This document shows positions 53,228-62,751 of a stretch of 64,000 nucleotides of DNA, in pieces; positions within the stretch are counted from its first letter, which is position 1; each line of letters starts with the position of its first letter. The translations under genes were made by a program, and so were the position numbers. The DNA is from Nostoc sp. 'Lobaria pulmonaria (5183) cyanobiont'. GTDB lineage: Bacteria > Cyanobacteriota > Cyanobacteriia > Cyanobacteriales > Nostocaceae. The stretch is taken from positions 5,192,545 through 5,256,544 of the forward strand of contig NZ_CP026692.1 of the NCBI RefSeq assembly GCF_002949795.1, written 5' to 3'. The notes beneath the pieces are model-generated. The model ran no database searches. It saw only the letters and a list, made by a program, of their open reading frames with translations, and was not told where the DNA came from.

Positions 53228-53575
53228 ATGGTGTTTAATCCTGACTTTTTGAATGACAACTCCGAGGAACACCCTAATCAACTTCTTTCCGACCACTCTG
53301 AGGAATACCCTAATCAGTTACTCAAATATCTACAGCATCAGTCTCCTGATGTTTTAGCTAGGATTGCTCAGTCCGCCAGCCCGGAAATTAAACAAATCAT
53401 CTCGCAAAATGTCCAAGGGCTAGTGGGGATGCTCCCGGCAGAAAATTTCAACGTGCAAATCACAACAGATCGGGAGAATTTAGCTGGACTTCTAGCGTCA
53501 GCCATGATGACGGGGTATTTTCTGCGCCAGATGGAACAAAGAATGCAGTTAGAGCATTTGTCTAATGGTCAATAA
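53228..53575 (+). CDS. DUF760 family protein with internal duplication
   Basis: 115 residues. The core (YLQHQSPDVLARIAQSASPE, IISQNVQGLVGMLP, NFNVQITTDRENLAGLLASA) matches the DUF760 family of cyanobacteria and plastids, function unknown. A 12-codon tandem duplication at 53255-53326 doubles the segment SEExPNQLL near the N-terminus. Start ATG at 53228; no strong ribosome-binding site. Confidence 0.8.
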   Translation: MVFNPDFLNDNSEEHPNQLLSDHSEEYPNQLLKYLQHQSPDVLARIAQSASPEIKQIISQNVQGLVGMLPAENFNVQITTDRENLAGLLASAMMTGYFLRQMEQRMQLEHLSNGQ

Positions 53576-53831
53576 TTAATAGTCAGTAATCAAACATTCT
53601 GGAACTATTGACCAAATAACGACTAATTCGTAATTCGTAATTAAAAAAGGTATAGTAGCCGACACTGAATTAAAATTTAGTGGTCAACAAGATATTTATG
53701 GAAAGTTAAATCTTCCATTGATAGCACAGCTTTAGCGAGTTCGCGTACTCTTTCAAAGAAGCAAGCTACGCTTTTAGCGTCTCGTAGAGAGCATCTTGTA
53801 AGCACGAATTACGAATTACGAATTATTTTGA
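53576..53831. repeat. Dispersed repeat cluster downstream of the DUF760 gene
   Basis: Contains the Nostoc repeat GAAGCAAGCTACGC and AGCGTCTCGTAGAGA at about 53758-53792 and short inverted TACGAATTACGAATTA units. No gene. Confidence 0.5.
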
Positions 53832-55040
53832 CTACTTCCTTTCAGGATAAGCTCCTGATTGGACTTTAAAGGTTTGGATTTTACCGCTGCGGTTGACTTC
53901 GATAGCTATAGTGTCTCCAACTTTGCTCGACTCTACCAGCCTTTGAACTTGGGCTGAAGTTTTGACTGGTTTACCATTAAATTTTTGAATCACGTCTCCA
54001 GGAAGCAGTCCTCCACGCTTGGCCGGGGAATCATCTGTGACTCCTTTAATCACAATTCCAGCATCCTGCTGAATGTTCAGCTGATTTTCTTGATTAATTT
54101 GCTGTTTTCTGATGGGAGAAAGGTCTGCCATTTCAATACCTAAGAAAGGATGTTCCACACGCCCTTTAGTAAAAAGTTCATTGGCGATGCGGGCGGCGGT
54201 TTCAATGGGGATGGCGAAACCAAGCCCTTGAGCATCAGCGCGGATGGCTGTATTAATACCAATCACTTCGCCTTGGGCGTTTAATAAGGGGCCACCAGAA
54301 TTACCAGGGTTAATTGCGGCATCAGTTTGGATAAAGCTGACTCGCTTATCTGGGACACCAACTTGAGTGCTAGTGCGATCGGTAGCGCTGATGATGCCGA
54401 TAGTAACAGTATTATCTAAACCTAGAGGATTGCCAATAGCGATCGCCCATTCTCCTGGGATCAGATTTTGCGAATTGCCCAGTTTTACTGTCGGCAAATC
54501 ATTCGCTTTTATTTTTACCACCGCCACATCTGTTACAGAATCAACTCCTACCACTTTACCCTCTAGACTTCGACCATCCTTAAGGGTAACTTGTACTGTA
54601 TCTGTATCTGCCACTACATGAGCGTTGGTGAGTAATTCCCCATCTTCACTCAAAATAAATCCCGATCCTGTACCGCGCTCAATGCGTTCTTGAGGAATTG
54701 GTTGGTCATCCTCTCCAAAGAATCGCCGCAAGATGGGATTTTTCAAAGCATCAGAGATAGGATTGGCTACTTTGCGAGTGGCATTAATTCGCACTACAGC
54801 CGGCCCAACTTTTTGCACTGCCGTCGCAATAAAATTCACGTTATCGCCACCAGTAGCCCCAATAGCTCCGTTAGGAGAATTCGGAACTACGGATTCTGGC
54901 GGCGAAGCTATTGTTACATTTTTTAGCTGTTGGAACGAGCGATTTTGCGGTATGAGATAGCGACTGCCAAACAAACCTACACTACCGCCAATTAGCAGTA
55001 AAAATACATAAACCGCCAGTTGCTTTAAGGATAACTTCAT
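53832..55040 (-). CDS. HtrA/Deg-family serine protease with PDZ domain
   Basis: 402 residues from the ATG at 55040 (an upstream TTG is not preferred). An N-terminal membrane anchor (LAVYVFLLLIGGSVGLFGS) precedes a trypsin-like domain with His in LTNAHVV, Asp in VTDVAVVKI and Ser in NPGNSGGPLLN. A single PDZ domain (GIVIKGVTDDSPAKRGGLL...) follows. It corresponds to the cyanobacterial HhoA/HhoB/HtrA set of periplasmic or thylakoid-lumen proteases that degrade damaged proteins; which paralogue is unclear. Confidence 0.92.
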   Translation of the reverse strand: MKLSLKQLAVYVFLLLIGGSVGLFGSRYLIPQNRSFQQLKNVTIASPPESVVPNSPNGAIGATGGDNVNFIATAVQKVGPAVVRINATRKVANPISDALKNPILRRFFGEDDQPIPQERIERGTGSGFILSEDGELLTNAHVVADTDTVQVTLKDGRSLEGKVVGVDSVTDVAVVKIKANDLPTVKLGNSQNLIPGEWAIAIGNPLGLDNTVTIGIISATDRTSTQVGVPDKRVSFIQTDAAINPGNSGGPLLNAQGEVIGINTAIRADAQGLGFAIPIETAARIANELFTKGRVEHPFLGIEMADLSPIRKQQINQENQLNIQQDAGIVIKGVTDDSPAKRGGLLPGDVIQKFNGKPVKTSAQVQRLVESSKVGDTIAIEVNRSGKIQTFKVQSGAYPERK

Positions 55041-55247
55041 AATTGTTTTGCTCAAGAACAGCAATGCAGTTGCTAATTTCTAAGTGTAGTCAAGCTAACG
55101 GCAAGTGGACAGATCAATTTACGAGAAATTAGGCATTGGGCATGGGGCACAGGAGAAAAACTTACTGCAACTTCAATTTTCCCCTGCTCCCCAATTCCTA
55201 TTCTTCCCATCTAAAATCTAAAGTTAATGCGCTATTGACCTGTGTAC

Positions 55248-56141
55248 ATGACTTTACCCTTTCGTCAACTGTTTCTCTGTAGCTTAGTTAGCGCCTTGGG
55301 CCTAGTAAGCATACTGCCATACTCAAACAGTGCTAAGGCTGCTGTGGGTGGTTGCTCAACTCCAGCCCTATCTCGCTTCCAACGCCATAAAGTTGTTCGT
55401 GGCGAAACTTTGGAGAGCATAGCGCAGCGCTACAATCTCATTCCGACAACTATTATTGGCATGAATCCAGCTTTGCAGAATGGTGCAGCTGCCGCCCTTG
55501 GTAGTGTGCTTCAGATTCCTCCCTACAATGGGATTGTAGTCGAAGTGCCTCGCGGTCAAACTTGGCGACAAGTGGCGGCACAATATAAAGTTCGTGCTGA
55601 TAGCCTGTTTGAGGTGAATGGCTGCCAACAAAACCCCAGAATCGTGTTTGTTCCGGGGGTAAATTGGTCGCCTAATGGTGTTGTAACTAAGTCCCCTTTG
55701 CCTACTGATGCAGGTACACCAAACCGTGCATCCTTGTCTGGATATCCCTTAGCACAAGTGGCAGCTGTGGGATTAGCTTATGGCTGGCAAATTAATCCTG
55801 CGACAGGTGAAGTTTTCTTCCACAGTGGTGTTGACTTATTATCACCAGTTGGTACTAATGTGCTAGCGATCGCACCTGGAACTGTAGCCTTTGCTAGCGA
55901 TCAAGGTTCTTATGGCAAGTTGGTCATTATTAACCACAGTGGCGGACTTCAAAGCCGCTACGCCCAGCTTGACAGTATCAAAGTTACTGTCGGTCAACAA
56001 GTGAAAAAAGGAGACTTACTAGGAACAGTAGGCACTAGTGGAAAACCAACATCCACTCAGCCGCATCTCCATTTTGAAGTGCGTTCTAGCTCATCTCTGG
56101 GTTGGGTAGCGCAAGATCCCAAGGGTTATTTAAAGAAATGA
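55248..56141 (+). CDS. LysM-containing M23 family peptidase
   Basis: 297 residues from the ATG at 55248. Signal peptide, then two LysM-like modules (VVRGETLESIAQRYNLIPTT and VPRGQTWRQVAAQYKVRADS). The C-terminal M23 (LytM/lysostaphin) domain has the zinc ligands His and Asp in FHSGVDLLSP and HLHFE. It should cleave peptidoglycan cross-links or, if inactive in vivo, activate amidases. Secreted to the periplasm. STRR repeats (GGGGAGTAGGGAGTAG) follow its stop. Confidence 0.92.
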   Translation: MTLPFRQLFLCSLVSALGLVSILPYSNSAKAAVGGCSTPALSRFQRHKVVRGETLESIAQRYNLIPTTIIGMNPALQNGAAAALGSVLQIPPYNGIVVEVPRGQTWRQVAAQYKVRADSLFEVNGCQQNPRIVFVPGVNWSPNGVVTKSPLPTDAGTPNRASLSGYPLAQVAAVGLAYGWQINPATGEVFFHSGVDLLSPVGTNVLAIAPGTVAFASDQGSYGKLVIINHSGGLQSRYAQLDSIKVTVGQQVKKGDLLGTVGTSGKPTSTQPHLHFEVRSSSSLGWVAQDPKGYLKK

Positions 56142-56300
56142 AGAAATGGGGAGTAGGGAGTAGGGAATAGCAAATAGGGGATGAGGAAGCAGGGGGAGAC
56201 TACTAAACCCAATGCCCAATAACTTCGACTCCCTTCTCTACGAGAGGCTGCGCCAACGACTACCAAGAGGGCAAGTCGCTCAGTACAAGTGCCCCATGCC

Positions 56301-57335
56301 CTATGTCCTATTCCCAAATTCGCTAGATTTGACGATGTGCATTCCTGCCTCTGCAAACCTTCTAAATGCTGCATCTGCCTGTTCTGTATAGTCCACAACA
56401 CCAGGAACAACAACGGGGGAAGTGCAATCTTCTAGCAGATAGACTTTTTTCGCCAGAGTAACATCTACCTGTTTAATTTCTGTTAATAAATCGTCAATCG
56501 TCCAAGCGACGCAGTGACTTTTAGCTTGACCACCAATAATTACTGCATCATATTCTAAAAGTTGTTTAATCAGCAGCGTATTCTTTTGAGCAAGTGGACG
56601 TTGTTCAAAATCTTCCAACACTTCTGGACGTAAGATGGAATAGTTTTCTGTTAAAGGATTTTCACCTTTTATTTCAAATTGCGTTTGACTCTGACGCGCA
56701 ATACCGTGGAAAAATATCGCTTCTTCTACCGATGAAACTAGAGCATGACCGATACCACCCAACATAGAATGATAAGGCCAAACAGTAAGGGGATATTTCC
56801 CATCTTGACTGAGTTTTTTAAGGTAATGGTAAGCGTGTTTTTCTAATAATTCATAATCCCCATTAGTAACACTGTTAGCAACTGCTGGGTTAACTTTCCA
56901 GATACCTTGTTGAATATCTAAAGGTGTGATGCTAGTTGCTGCTGGAGTGGGATGTTCTCCCGCAGCGTTCACCCAAAAGATTGGATGGAAAATTTGCGTT
57001 GCAGTGTGAGTATCTAGAGTTGGTACAATTTTCGTGATTATTCCCAAGTTTCGATAGATAAACTCAGATAATCTGACGTTATCATCCACCGCCGCATTCC
57101 CCGATTTTCCACCTACAAATAATTCAAATCCAGGGATACAGAAGGTGTTTTGGACATCAATTAACAGTAGGCAAATACGGGTTTTATCTAAAGATGCTGG
57201 TTTTATCTCGTGTTGTTTTGCCCAGATTTCAGCTTCAGCGGCACGTTCTTGATAAGCTACGCGCCAGACTTTGCCCACTTCTTCTGGGTTAAAGTGTGGG
57301 GGAATTAGTTGTTGGGGTGTTATTTGGGTGTTCAT
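56301..57335 (-). CDS. Isochorismatase-superfamily cysteine hydrolase
   Basis: 344 residues, longer than the usual 180-220. The superfamily core is present: Asp in CLLLIDVQNTFC, a PTLDTHTATQIFHP segment like nicotinamidase, and the nucleophilic Cys in GGQAKSHCVAWTIDDLL. Extra residues at the N-terminus (about 45) and a central insertion fill the extra length. It may hydrolyse nicotinamide or a related amide; substrate unknown. Minus strand, converging with the M23 peptidase gene. Confidence 0.85.
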   Translation of the reverse strand: MNTQITPQQLIPPHFNPEEVGKVWRVAYQERAAEAEIWAKQHEIKPASLDKTRICLLLIDVQNTFCIPGFELFVGGKSGNAAVDDNVRLSEFIYRNLGIITKIVPTLDTHTATQIFHPIFWVNAAGEHPTPAATSITPLDIQQGIWKVNPAVANSVTNGDYELLEKHAYHYLKKLSQDGKYPLTVWPYHSMLGGIGHALVSSVEEAIFFHGIARQSQTQFEIKGENPLTENYSILRPEVLEDFEQRPLAQKNTLLIKQLLEYDAVIIGGQAKSHCVAWTIDDLLTEIKQVDVTLAKKVYLLEDCTSPVVVPGVVDYTEQADAAFRRFAEAGMHIVKSSEFGNRT

Positions 57336-57405
57336 ATAATTCTACACTTGTGTTGATAATTACTAGGCTTAACTCAGTTAGATATAATACTTGACAAAGT
57401 TTTTA

Positions 57406-58317
57406 CTACAAAATTCCCCTTCCTTCTTTACTGTGCAAAAATGCAGCAATTTGTGCGGCTGACTTCAATTTAACAAGCTGTTGACATCCAAAATGCGGAC
57501 ATTGCAGGTAAAACATATCTATAACAACATCTGAGTGATTGCATTTTTCACGTAAGACCATAGGTACATGATGTATGGGGCATAGTACATCGCTATTTTC
57601 TACCTTCAAATGCTGTCTAACACGATCAACCACTGTAATTTGGATATTTTTAGGTGTAAAACTCTGACTTAGTTCGGCATTTGATAACTTAAGTTCAAAG
57701 ACATTTGCTTTATGCATTAAACCAATATCCTGCGTATAAAATTTCTGTGTACCTCTACATTGAGTATTTGCATGATTGTAATAGCCAATACACGACCAGA
57801 AAAAGTCATTTAACATCAATCAACTGCTGTCAGGTCGATTTTTATGTTATAAAAACATTGGTCTGCCACACCCGCATTGCTTTTCAAGAACAACTTGCCC
57901 CATGTGAAACTGAAGTATGTGAACTTTATCATTGTTCAAAAATGATGTTTCATATCTATCAGGGTTTTTTACTTGTTCGGCTACGACTTCTTGAGTTTTG
58001 GCCTTTTGCCACTGCTCAAACTTATCCTCACGTTGTTTTTTTAACTCTTGGAGTTTCTCTAGCTCAGTTCGCTTTAGCAGTCCATCACGCGCCCGCTTTT
58101 TCTCAAGTTCCGTTTCCTCAAGATCAATATTCTTGATGTCAATTTGAATATTTACAGTAATAGGTGTTGGACTAGGCGTAGCCTGGTTTTCTTTGGCTCT
58201 CTCTTGCGAAATCTCATTAACAACTCTAGCAATATAGTTTTTGGTTACTTGATTAACAGTTTGGATTGCCTTCATGACAATAGCTCCAGCACCAAAAATT
58301 GCTTCGAGAAATCCCAT
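57406..58317 (-). pseudogene. Zinc-ribbon protein gene interrupted by two in-frame stops
   Basis: Two adjacent frames in the same phase (156 codons from 58317; 135 codons from an ATG at 57816) are separated only by TAA at 57847-57849 and TGA at 57820-57822. The first ends in EKQCGCGRPMFL and the second begins LNDFFWSCIGYYNHANTQCR, together a topoisomerase-like four-Cys ribbon (CxC...C...CRG). A second ribbon follows (CPIHHVPM...CPHFGCQQL). The N-terminal part is a helical, Lys/Glu-rich segment. Removing the stops would restore a 303-residue protein. Alternatively these are two separate unknown genes. Confidence 0.6.
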
Positions 58318-58497
58318 ATTCCTGCTTTTTCAATAGATTTTTCATTTACTAGGGTTCCCTAAAGACTAGAGGATTGTTACTTTCTCCATTTTTTTTATCC
58401 GCGAATCGTCCAAAAGAGGCACTAGCTGTGGCAATCTGGGAAACAGAGATTTATTAAATCTGATATTTTAGCTACAGCAAATTTACTTAATCAGGTT

Positions 58498-59724
58498 ATG
58501 CAAACTCTGCCCACAGTAAACACTTCAAACATCACATCACCTCCAGCCACCTTTGATACAACTATCAAGCGGCGTAAAACCCGTTCTGTAAAGGTTGGTA
58601 ATGTCACCATTGGCGGTGGCTACCCCGTTGTAGTGCAGTCAATGATTAACGAAGACACCCTTGATATTGATGGTTCCGTGGCTGGTATTCGTCGTCTGCA
58701 CGAAATTGGCTGCGAAATTGTCCGCGTCACAGTGCCGAGTATGGCTCATGCTAAAGCTTTAGGAGAAATTAAACAAAAATTAATTAAAACTTACCAAGAT
58801 GTGCCCATTGTGGCTGATGTCCATCACAATGGGCTGAAAATTGCTGTGGAAGTCGCCAAGCACATAGAAAAAGTGCGGATTAATCCGGGCTTGTATGTCT
58901 TTGAAAAGCCAAACGTTAATCGAACTGAGTATACTAAAACCGAATTTGACGAAATTGGCGATAAAATCCGCGAAACCCTAGAACCTCTAGTAGTTTCTTT
59001 GCGAGATCAAGGTAAATCGATGCGAATTGGGGTAAATCACGGTTCCCTCGCTGAAAGGATGCTATTTACCTACGGTGACACCCCAGAAGGCATGGTGGAA
59101 TCTGCCATAGAATTCATTCGCATCTGTGAATCTCTAGATTTCCGCAACTTGGTAATTTCCATGAAAGCCTCACGAGTACCAGTGATGCTAGCCGCCTATC
59201 GCCTGATAGCCAAGCGCATGGATGAACTGGGTATGGATTATCCGCTACATTTAGGCGTTACCGAAGCCGGTGATGGCGAATACGGGCGAATTAAGTCTAC
59301 GGCTGGTATTGCTACCTTACTTGCTGATGGCATTGGTGATACAATCCGCGTCTCACTGACAGAAGCACCAGAAAAAGAAATTCCCGTCTGTTATAGCATT
59401 CTCCAAGCTTTGGGATTGCGAAAAACGATGGTGGAATACGTTGCTTGTCCTTCCTGTGGACGCACTTTGTTTAACCTAGAGGAAGTGCTGCACAAAGTCC
59501 GGGAAGCGACTAAACACTTAACTGGCCTTGACGTAGCGGTTATGGGTTGTATTGTCAATGGGCCTGGAGAAATGGCAGATGCCGACTATGGTTATGTTGG
59601 CAAAACACCTGGTTACATTTCTTTGTATCGTGGTCGAGAAGAAATTAAAAAAGTCCCAGAAGATAAAGGTGTAGAGGAATTAATTAACCTCATTAAGGCA
59701 GATGAACGCTGGGTAGAACCTTAA
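58498..59724 (+). CDS. ispG: 4-hydroxy-3-methylbut-2-enyl diphosphate synthase
   Basis: 408 residues, ATG start, close to the known cyanobacterial length. TIM-barrel half: VQSMINEDTLDIDGSVAGI, VADVHHNGLKIAVEVAKHIE, VRINPGLYVFEKPNVN. The C-terminal [4Fe-4S] ligands are intact in YVACPSCGRTLFN and MGCIVNGPGEMADADYG. It converts methylerythritol cyclodiphosphate to HMBPP with ferredoxin as donor in cyanobacteria. Second MEP-pathway gene of the window. Confidence 0.97.
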   Translation: MQTLPTVNTSNITSPPATFDTTIKRRKTRSVKVGNVTIGGGYPVVVQSMINEDTLDIDGSVAGIRRLHEIGCEIVRVTVPSMAHAKALGEIKQKLIKTYQDVPIVADVHHNGLKIAVEVAKHIEKVRINPGLYVFEKPNVNRTEYTKTEFDEIGDKIRETLEPLVVSLRDQGKSMRIGVNHGSLAERMLFTYGDTPEGMVESAIEFIRICESLDFRNLVISMKASRVPVMLAAYRLIAKRMDELGMDYPLHLGVTEAGDGEYGRIKSTAGIATLLADGIGDTIRVSLTEAPEKEIPVCYSILQALGLRKTMVEYVACPSCGRTLFNLEEVLHKVREATKHLTGLDVAVMGCIVNGPGEMADADYGYVGKTPGYISLYRGREEIKKVPEDKGVEELINLIKADERWVEP

Positions 59725-59956
59725 AGGGAGCAGGGGAAAATTGAAGTTACAGTAAGTTTTCCCCTCTGCCCTTCCGCACCTCTGCCTCTTGTGCCCAATG
59801 CCCCATCCCCAAAAACTTTATATCTTTTAACCACCAAGGTCGTCTGATTGTCAAGTATTTTGTTTAAATTAAGAATACATACTTGGTCTGTAAGTGGTAG
59901 CCTGTGTTAGATTGAGCATACTGACTATAAATTTTCCCTCTGACGCAACTGTCATT

Positions 59957-61240
59957 ATGGTGATTACAAAAAGTAGGCTTGTTTTGGGTGCTACGGCAGT
60001 TACACTCTCCACGATCGCTGTTACTAGCCTTGGCATTCACTCGCGAGGTCAGGCTTTATTTAAAGCAAGTCCTAAAGAATTAGTAGATGAAGTTTGGCAA
60101 ATTGTTCAGCGCCAATATGTAGACGGTACTTTTAATCAAGTAGATTGGCAGGCTGTTCGTAAGGAATATTTGAGCAAGTCCTACAGTAATCCGCAGGATG
60201 CGTATAAGTCCATTCGGGAAATGCTGAAAAAGCTAGAAGATCCCTACACTAGGTTTATGGACCCAGAGGAATTCAAGAATATGCAAGTGGATACCTCTGG
60301 AGAATTGACAGGGATTGGGATCACGATTAGTCAGGATGAAAAAACCAAGCAATTGGTTGTAATTGCGCCAATTGAGGATACACCAGCCTTTAAAGCTGGT
60401 GTTTTGGCAAAAGATATCATCCTCAAAATTAACGGCAAAGATACTAAGGGGATGGATACCAATCAGGCAGTATCTTTAATTAGGGGTGAGGCAGGATCGC
60501 AAGTCAGCTTGACTATTCAGCGCGATAGTAAGATAAAACAATTTGACATTACACGGGCGCGAATTGAAATCCATCCAGTTAAGTTTTCTGAAAAGAAAAC
60601 CCCAGCAGGAAATCTTGGTTACATTCGCTTGAACCAGTTCAGCGCCAATGCTGGTAAAGAAATGCAAACCGCTATCAAAAATTTAGAAAACAAAAAGGTA
60701 GCTGGATATATTCTCGATCTGCGTGGTAATCCAGGCGGCTTACTTTTCTCCAGTGTGGATATTGCCCGGATGTGGATAGATAAAGGTAAGATTGTCTCCA
60801 CTGTTGAACGCCAAGGAGAGGCTGAAAAGGAAGAAGCAAACGGACGAGCCTTGACAACTAAACCATTGGTGGTGCTGGTAGATAAAGGTTCAGCTAGTGC
60901 TAGTGAAATCCTTTCAGGGGCTTTGCAGGATAATAAGCGTGCTACTTTGGTCGGTACTCAAACCTTTGGTAAGGGACTAGTACAATCGGTGCGTCCTCTG
61001 GAAGATGGTTCAGGATTGGCGGTGACAATTGCTCATTACTATACCCCCAATGGTACAGATATCAATCACAAAGGCATTTCGCCAGATGTGAAGGTGGATT
61101 TGACCAAAAAGCAGATGGAGGATTTATGGCTCCATGAACGTGACAAACTAGCTACTCTAGCAGACCCTCAATTCGCTAAAGCAGTGGAAGTGATAGGTAA
61201 AAAAATTGCTGTTAAGGGAACACCTACAGCAGAAAAATGA
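59957..61240 (+). CDS. Carboxyl-terminal processing protease (CtpA family, S41)
   Basis: 427 residues from the ATG at 59957; a GTG 63 bases earlier is in frame but adds no family sequence. Signal peptide (LVLGATAVTLSTIAVTSLG), a helical N-domain (LVDEVWQIVQRQYVDGTFNQ), PDZ (GIGITISQDEKTKQLVVIAP), and an S41 core with the Ser of DKGSASASEILSGAL and the Lys of FGKGLVQS. This Ser/Lys dyad class includes CtpA, which matures the D1 C-terminus; paralogues CtpB/CtpC are possible alternatives. Periplasm or thylakoid lumen. Confidence 0.93.
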   Translation: MVITKSRLVLGATAVTLSTIAVTSLGIHSRGQALFKASPKELVDEVWQIVQRQYVDGTFNQVDWQAVRKEYLSKSYSNPQDAYKSIREMLKKLEDPYTRFMDPEEFKNMQVDTSGELTGIGITISQDEKTKQLVVIAPIEDTPAFKAGVLAKDIILKINGKDTKGMDTNQAVSLIRGEAGSQVSLTIQRDSKIKQFDITRARIEIHPVKFSEKKTPAGNLGYIRLNQFSANAGKEMQTAIKNLENKKVAGYILDLRGNPGGLLFSSVDIARMWIDKGKIVSTVERQGEAEKEEANGRALTTKPLVVLVDKGSASASEILSGALQDNKRATLVGTQTFGKGLVQSVRPLEDGSGLAVTIAHYYTPNGTDINHKGISPDVKVDLTKKQMEDLWLHERDKLATLADPQFAKAVEVIGKKIAVKGTPTAEK

Positions 61241-61319
61241 AGAGTTAGGAATAAAGTTAGGAGTGAATCGTAAGGAGTTAGGAATAAAGAGCGTCACTGT
61301 CAACTACCTAACTCCTAAC

Positions 61320-61505
61320 TTAAACTGGTTGGCACTTCCCAGCCCTAATAAGTCCAACACGCCGAGCGATCGCTTCTTCTTGCGAACTAAAAGGCCCCCA
61401 CTGTTCTATAATTTCTAAATTATCGTCGCCAACTTGGTCGCTGGGGATAATTTCACAGTTTCCAGCAGAACGCTTGACAATATACCAAGTTTGTGAATTG
61501 TTCAT
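61320..61505 (-). CDS. Small conserved cyanobacterial protein, unknown function
   Basis: 61 residues (MNNSQTWYIVKRSAGNCEII, EQWGPFSSQEEAIARRVGLI, RAGKCQPV). I recall similar 60-residue proteins across Nostocales, without assigned function. Soluble, with two cysteines. Codon use fits the genome. It stands convergent to the CtpA-family gene with a short STRR between. Confidence 0.65.
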   Translation of the reverse strand: MNNSQTWYIVKRSAGNCEIIPSDQVGDDNLEIIEQWGPFSSQEEAIARRVGLIRAGKCQPV

Positions 61506-61704
61506 ATTTTAAATAAAAATCTTGTTTTTATAGTAAGAATTTTACGGCATACAGAAAATATCTTCGCCCTTACTGCTAAATCCGACATTCTGTAGGTGCG
61601 ATCATAGAACCCTGTAGGTTTTTTGACGACTAATCATATCTTGGATGCTTGAGAATAGTTCCTGTTGCTTAAGTTTATCCACTAACTGTGTAGACTACGA
61701 GAAA
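61506..61704. other. Spacer before the tRNA-like segment
   Basis: About 200 AT-rich bases with no supported gene. Confidence 0.35.
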
Positions 61705-61816
61705 TGCGGAGTGGGGGAATTGAACCCCCATAGCGCTACTCCCAGGTAAAGAACCTCTTTAAGACCTCACAATGCTCCCAGTACACTTCAGAGTAAATCG
61801 CCATTCGATCTCCGCA
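61705..61816 (-). other. tRNA-3'-end-like segment; possible att-site scar
   Basis: On the minus strand, GGGGG-TTCAATT-CCCCC followed by ACTCCGCA looks exactly like a tRNA T-arm with a canonical T-loop and the 3' acceptor strand. A GCGGAG that could pair with the acceptor lies 112 bases away (61810-61815), too far for a normal tRNA, and no D-arm or anticodon arm is recognisable between. Possibilities: the remnant left by an element that integrated into a tRNA gene, or a decayed tRNA. A non-tRNA RNA cannot be excluded. Confidence 0.35.
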
Positions 61817-62157
61817 GTAACGCTACCCCACAGGAACCGACTGTCACATAGACAATAGGTGCAATCATAAGACCCTCCTTGATGTTCATGGAGAACGAGG
61901 CCCAATCCTGCACTGTTGGAGCATCCTTGAGTACCTCTAGAATAATCCTAATACCCAAGACATTTGGAAGGCTATACACCAGCCACCCACATATAATAAT
62001 TAGAAGATTATAGGCTCAAAGTTAGGTTCAACGCAACTCTCAGTATCATATGTTCGCACAATCATTTTGAGTTGAATTTTCAATGTGAATCAATAATTCA
62101 GCGTAAAAATTTCAAATTTTATCACAATATAAAATTTTTCTCGTGATATTGATTGAA
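61817..62157. other. Compositionally odd gap before the unknown 197-residue gene
   Basis: Includes a 63-codon minus-strand frame (61788-61979, GTG start, GNGDLL-like end after SCGVALLRRS) with more GC and different codon use than neighbouring genes; it may be a fragment of a foreign gene. No other feature. Confidence 0.35.
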
Positions 62158-62751
62158 TTATTGATTTATTGATTTATAGTTTTGTATTGTCTGATAAAGC
62201 ATTGCATCCTTGAAGCTAATATCTGACCACGCTTCCATAGCTTTTTGAGTTATATTTTCATCAAAATTAGCTGAGACTCCATACTTCTCCATCTCATCTT
62301 GGTCTAACCATAAATAATCACCAATATCAGTCCTTTCCCATCTATGTCCCTGCTCTAGAGAATTTGATTTGTAATGCTTACTGGTGAAATCGATAAACTC
62401 AAAAGGGGTGATTATTCGGCGTTCTCTACACAAACCAACAATCCAACAATGGTAATTTCCAGTCTTAAAAGATGGGTTTATTGCCCCAAAGTTTACTCCT
62501 TTGCTTACGTCTTCGGGATCAGACGCTACTCTTACAGAAATACTGCCTCCTTGAAGAGAGTAATAAAGAGTTTCATCTTTACTTACCTTCTGATATACAA
62601 CTGTACAAACGTCCATACCAAGACCTGCATAGTATAGGCATAGACCATTAACTTTACCAGGAAGTCTATCGGAAAATGCCTGAACTGTTTGATGTATAGA
62701 AGTAGCAATTGCATCTCTACGATTATTAGAAAGCTTTAGCTCGTTTTCCAT
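62158..62751 (-). CDS. Unknown protein with a possible Cys-His-Asp hydrolase pattern
   Basis: 197 residues from the ATG at 62751, with AGG about nine bases before. I do not recognise the family. The order LPGKVNGLCLYYAGLGMDVC (Cys), then TGNYHCWIVGL (His before Cys-Trp), then ITPFEFIDFTSKHY (Asp) resembles the Cys, His, Asp order of transglutaminase-like or NlpC/P60-like cysteine hydrolases. This is inference from spacing only. No signal peptide, so probably cytosolic. The gene is AT-rich, isolated, and beside the tRNA-like segment. Confidence 0.55.
   Translation of the reverse strand: MENELKLSNNRRDAIATSIHQTVQAFSDRLPGKVNGLCLYYAGLGMDVCTVVYQKVSKDETLYYSLQGGSISVRVASDPEDVSKGVNFGAINPSFKTGNYHCWIVGLCRERRIITPFEFIDFTSKHYKSNSLEQGHRWERTDIGDYLWLDQDEMEKYGVSANFDENITQKAMEAWSDISFKDAMLYQTIQNYKSINQ

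Noticed and set aside
54367..54960. Several plus-strand frames opposite the HtrA protease
   Set aside because: They mirror the protease coding sequence, which has an intact catalytic triad and PDZ domain.
57705..58136. 143-codon plus-strand frame
   Set aside because: Lies opposite the split zinc-ribbon gene, whose minus-strand reading has coherent Cys motifs; the plus frame has none.
61705..61816. A complete tRNA gene
   Set aside because: Only T-arm and acceptor strand are present; 112 bases between the acceptor strands and no anticodon or D-arm.
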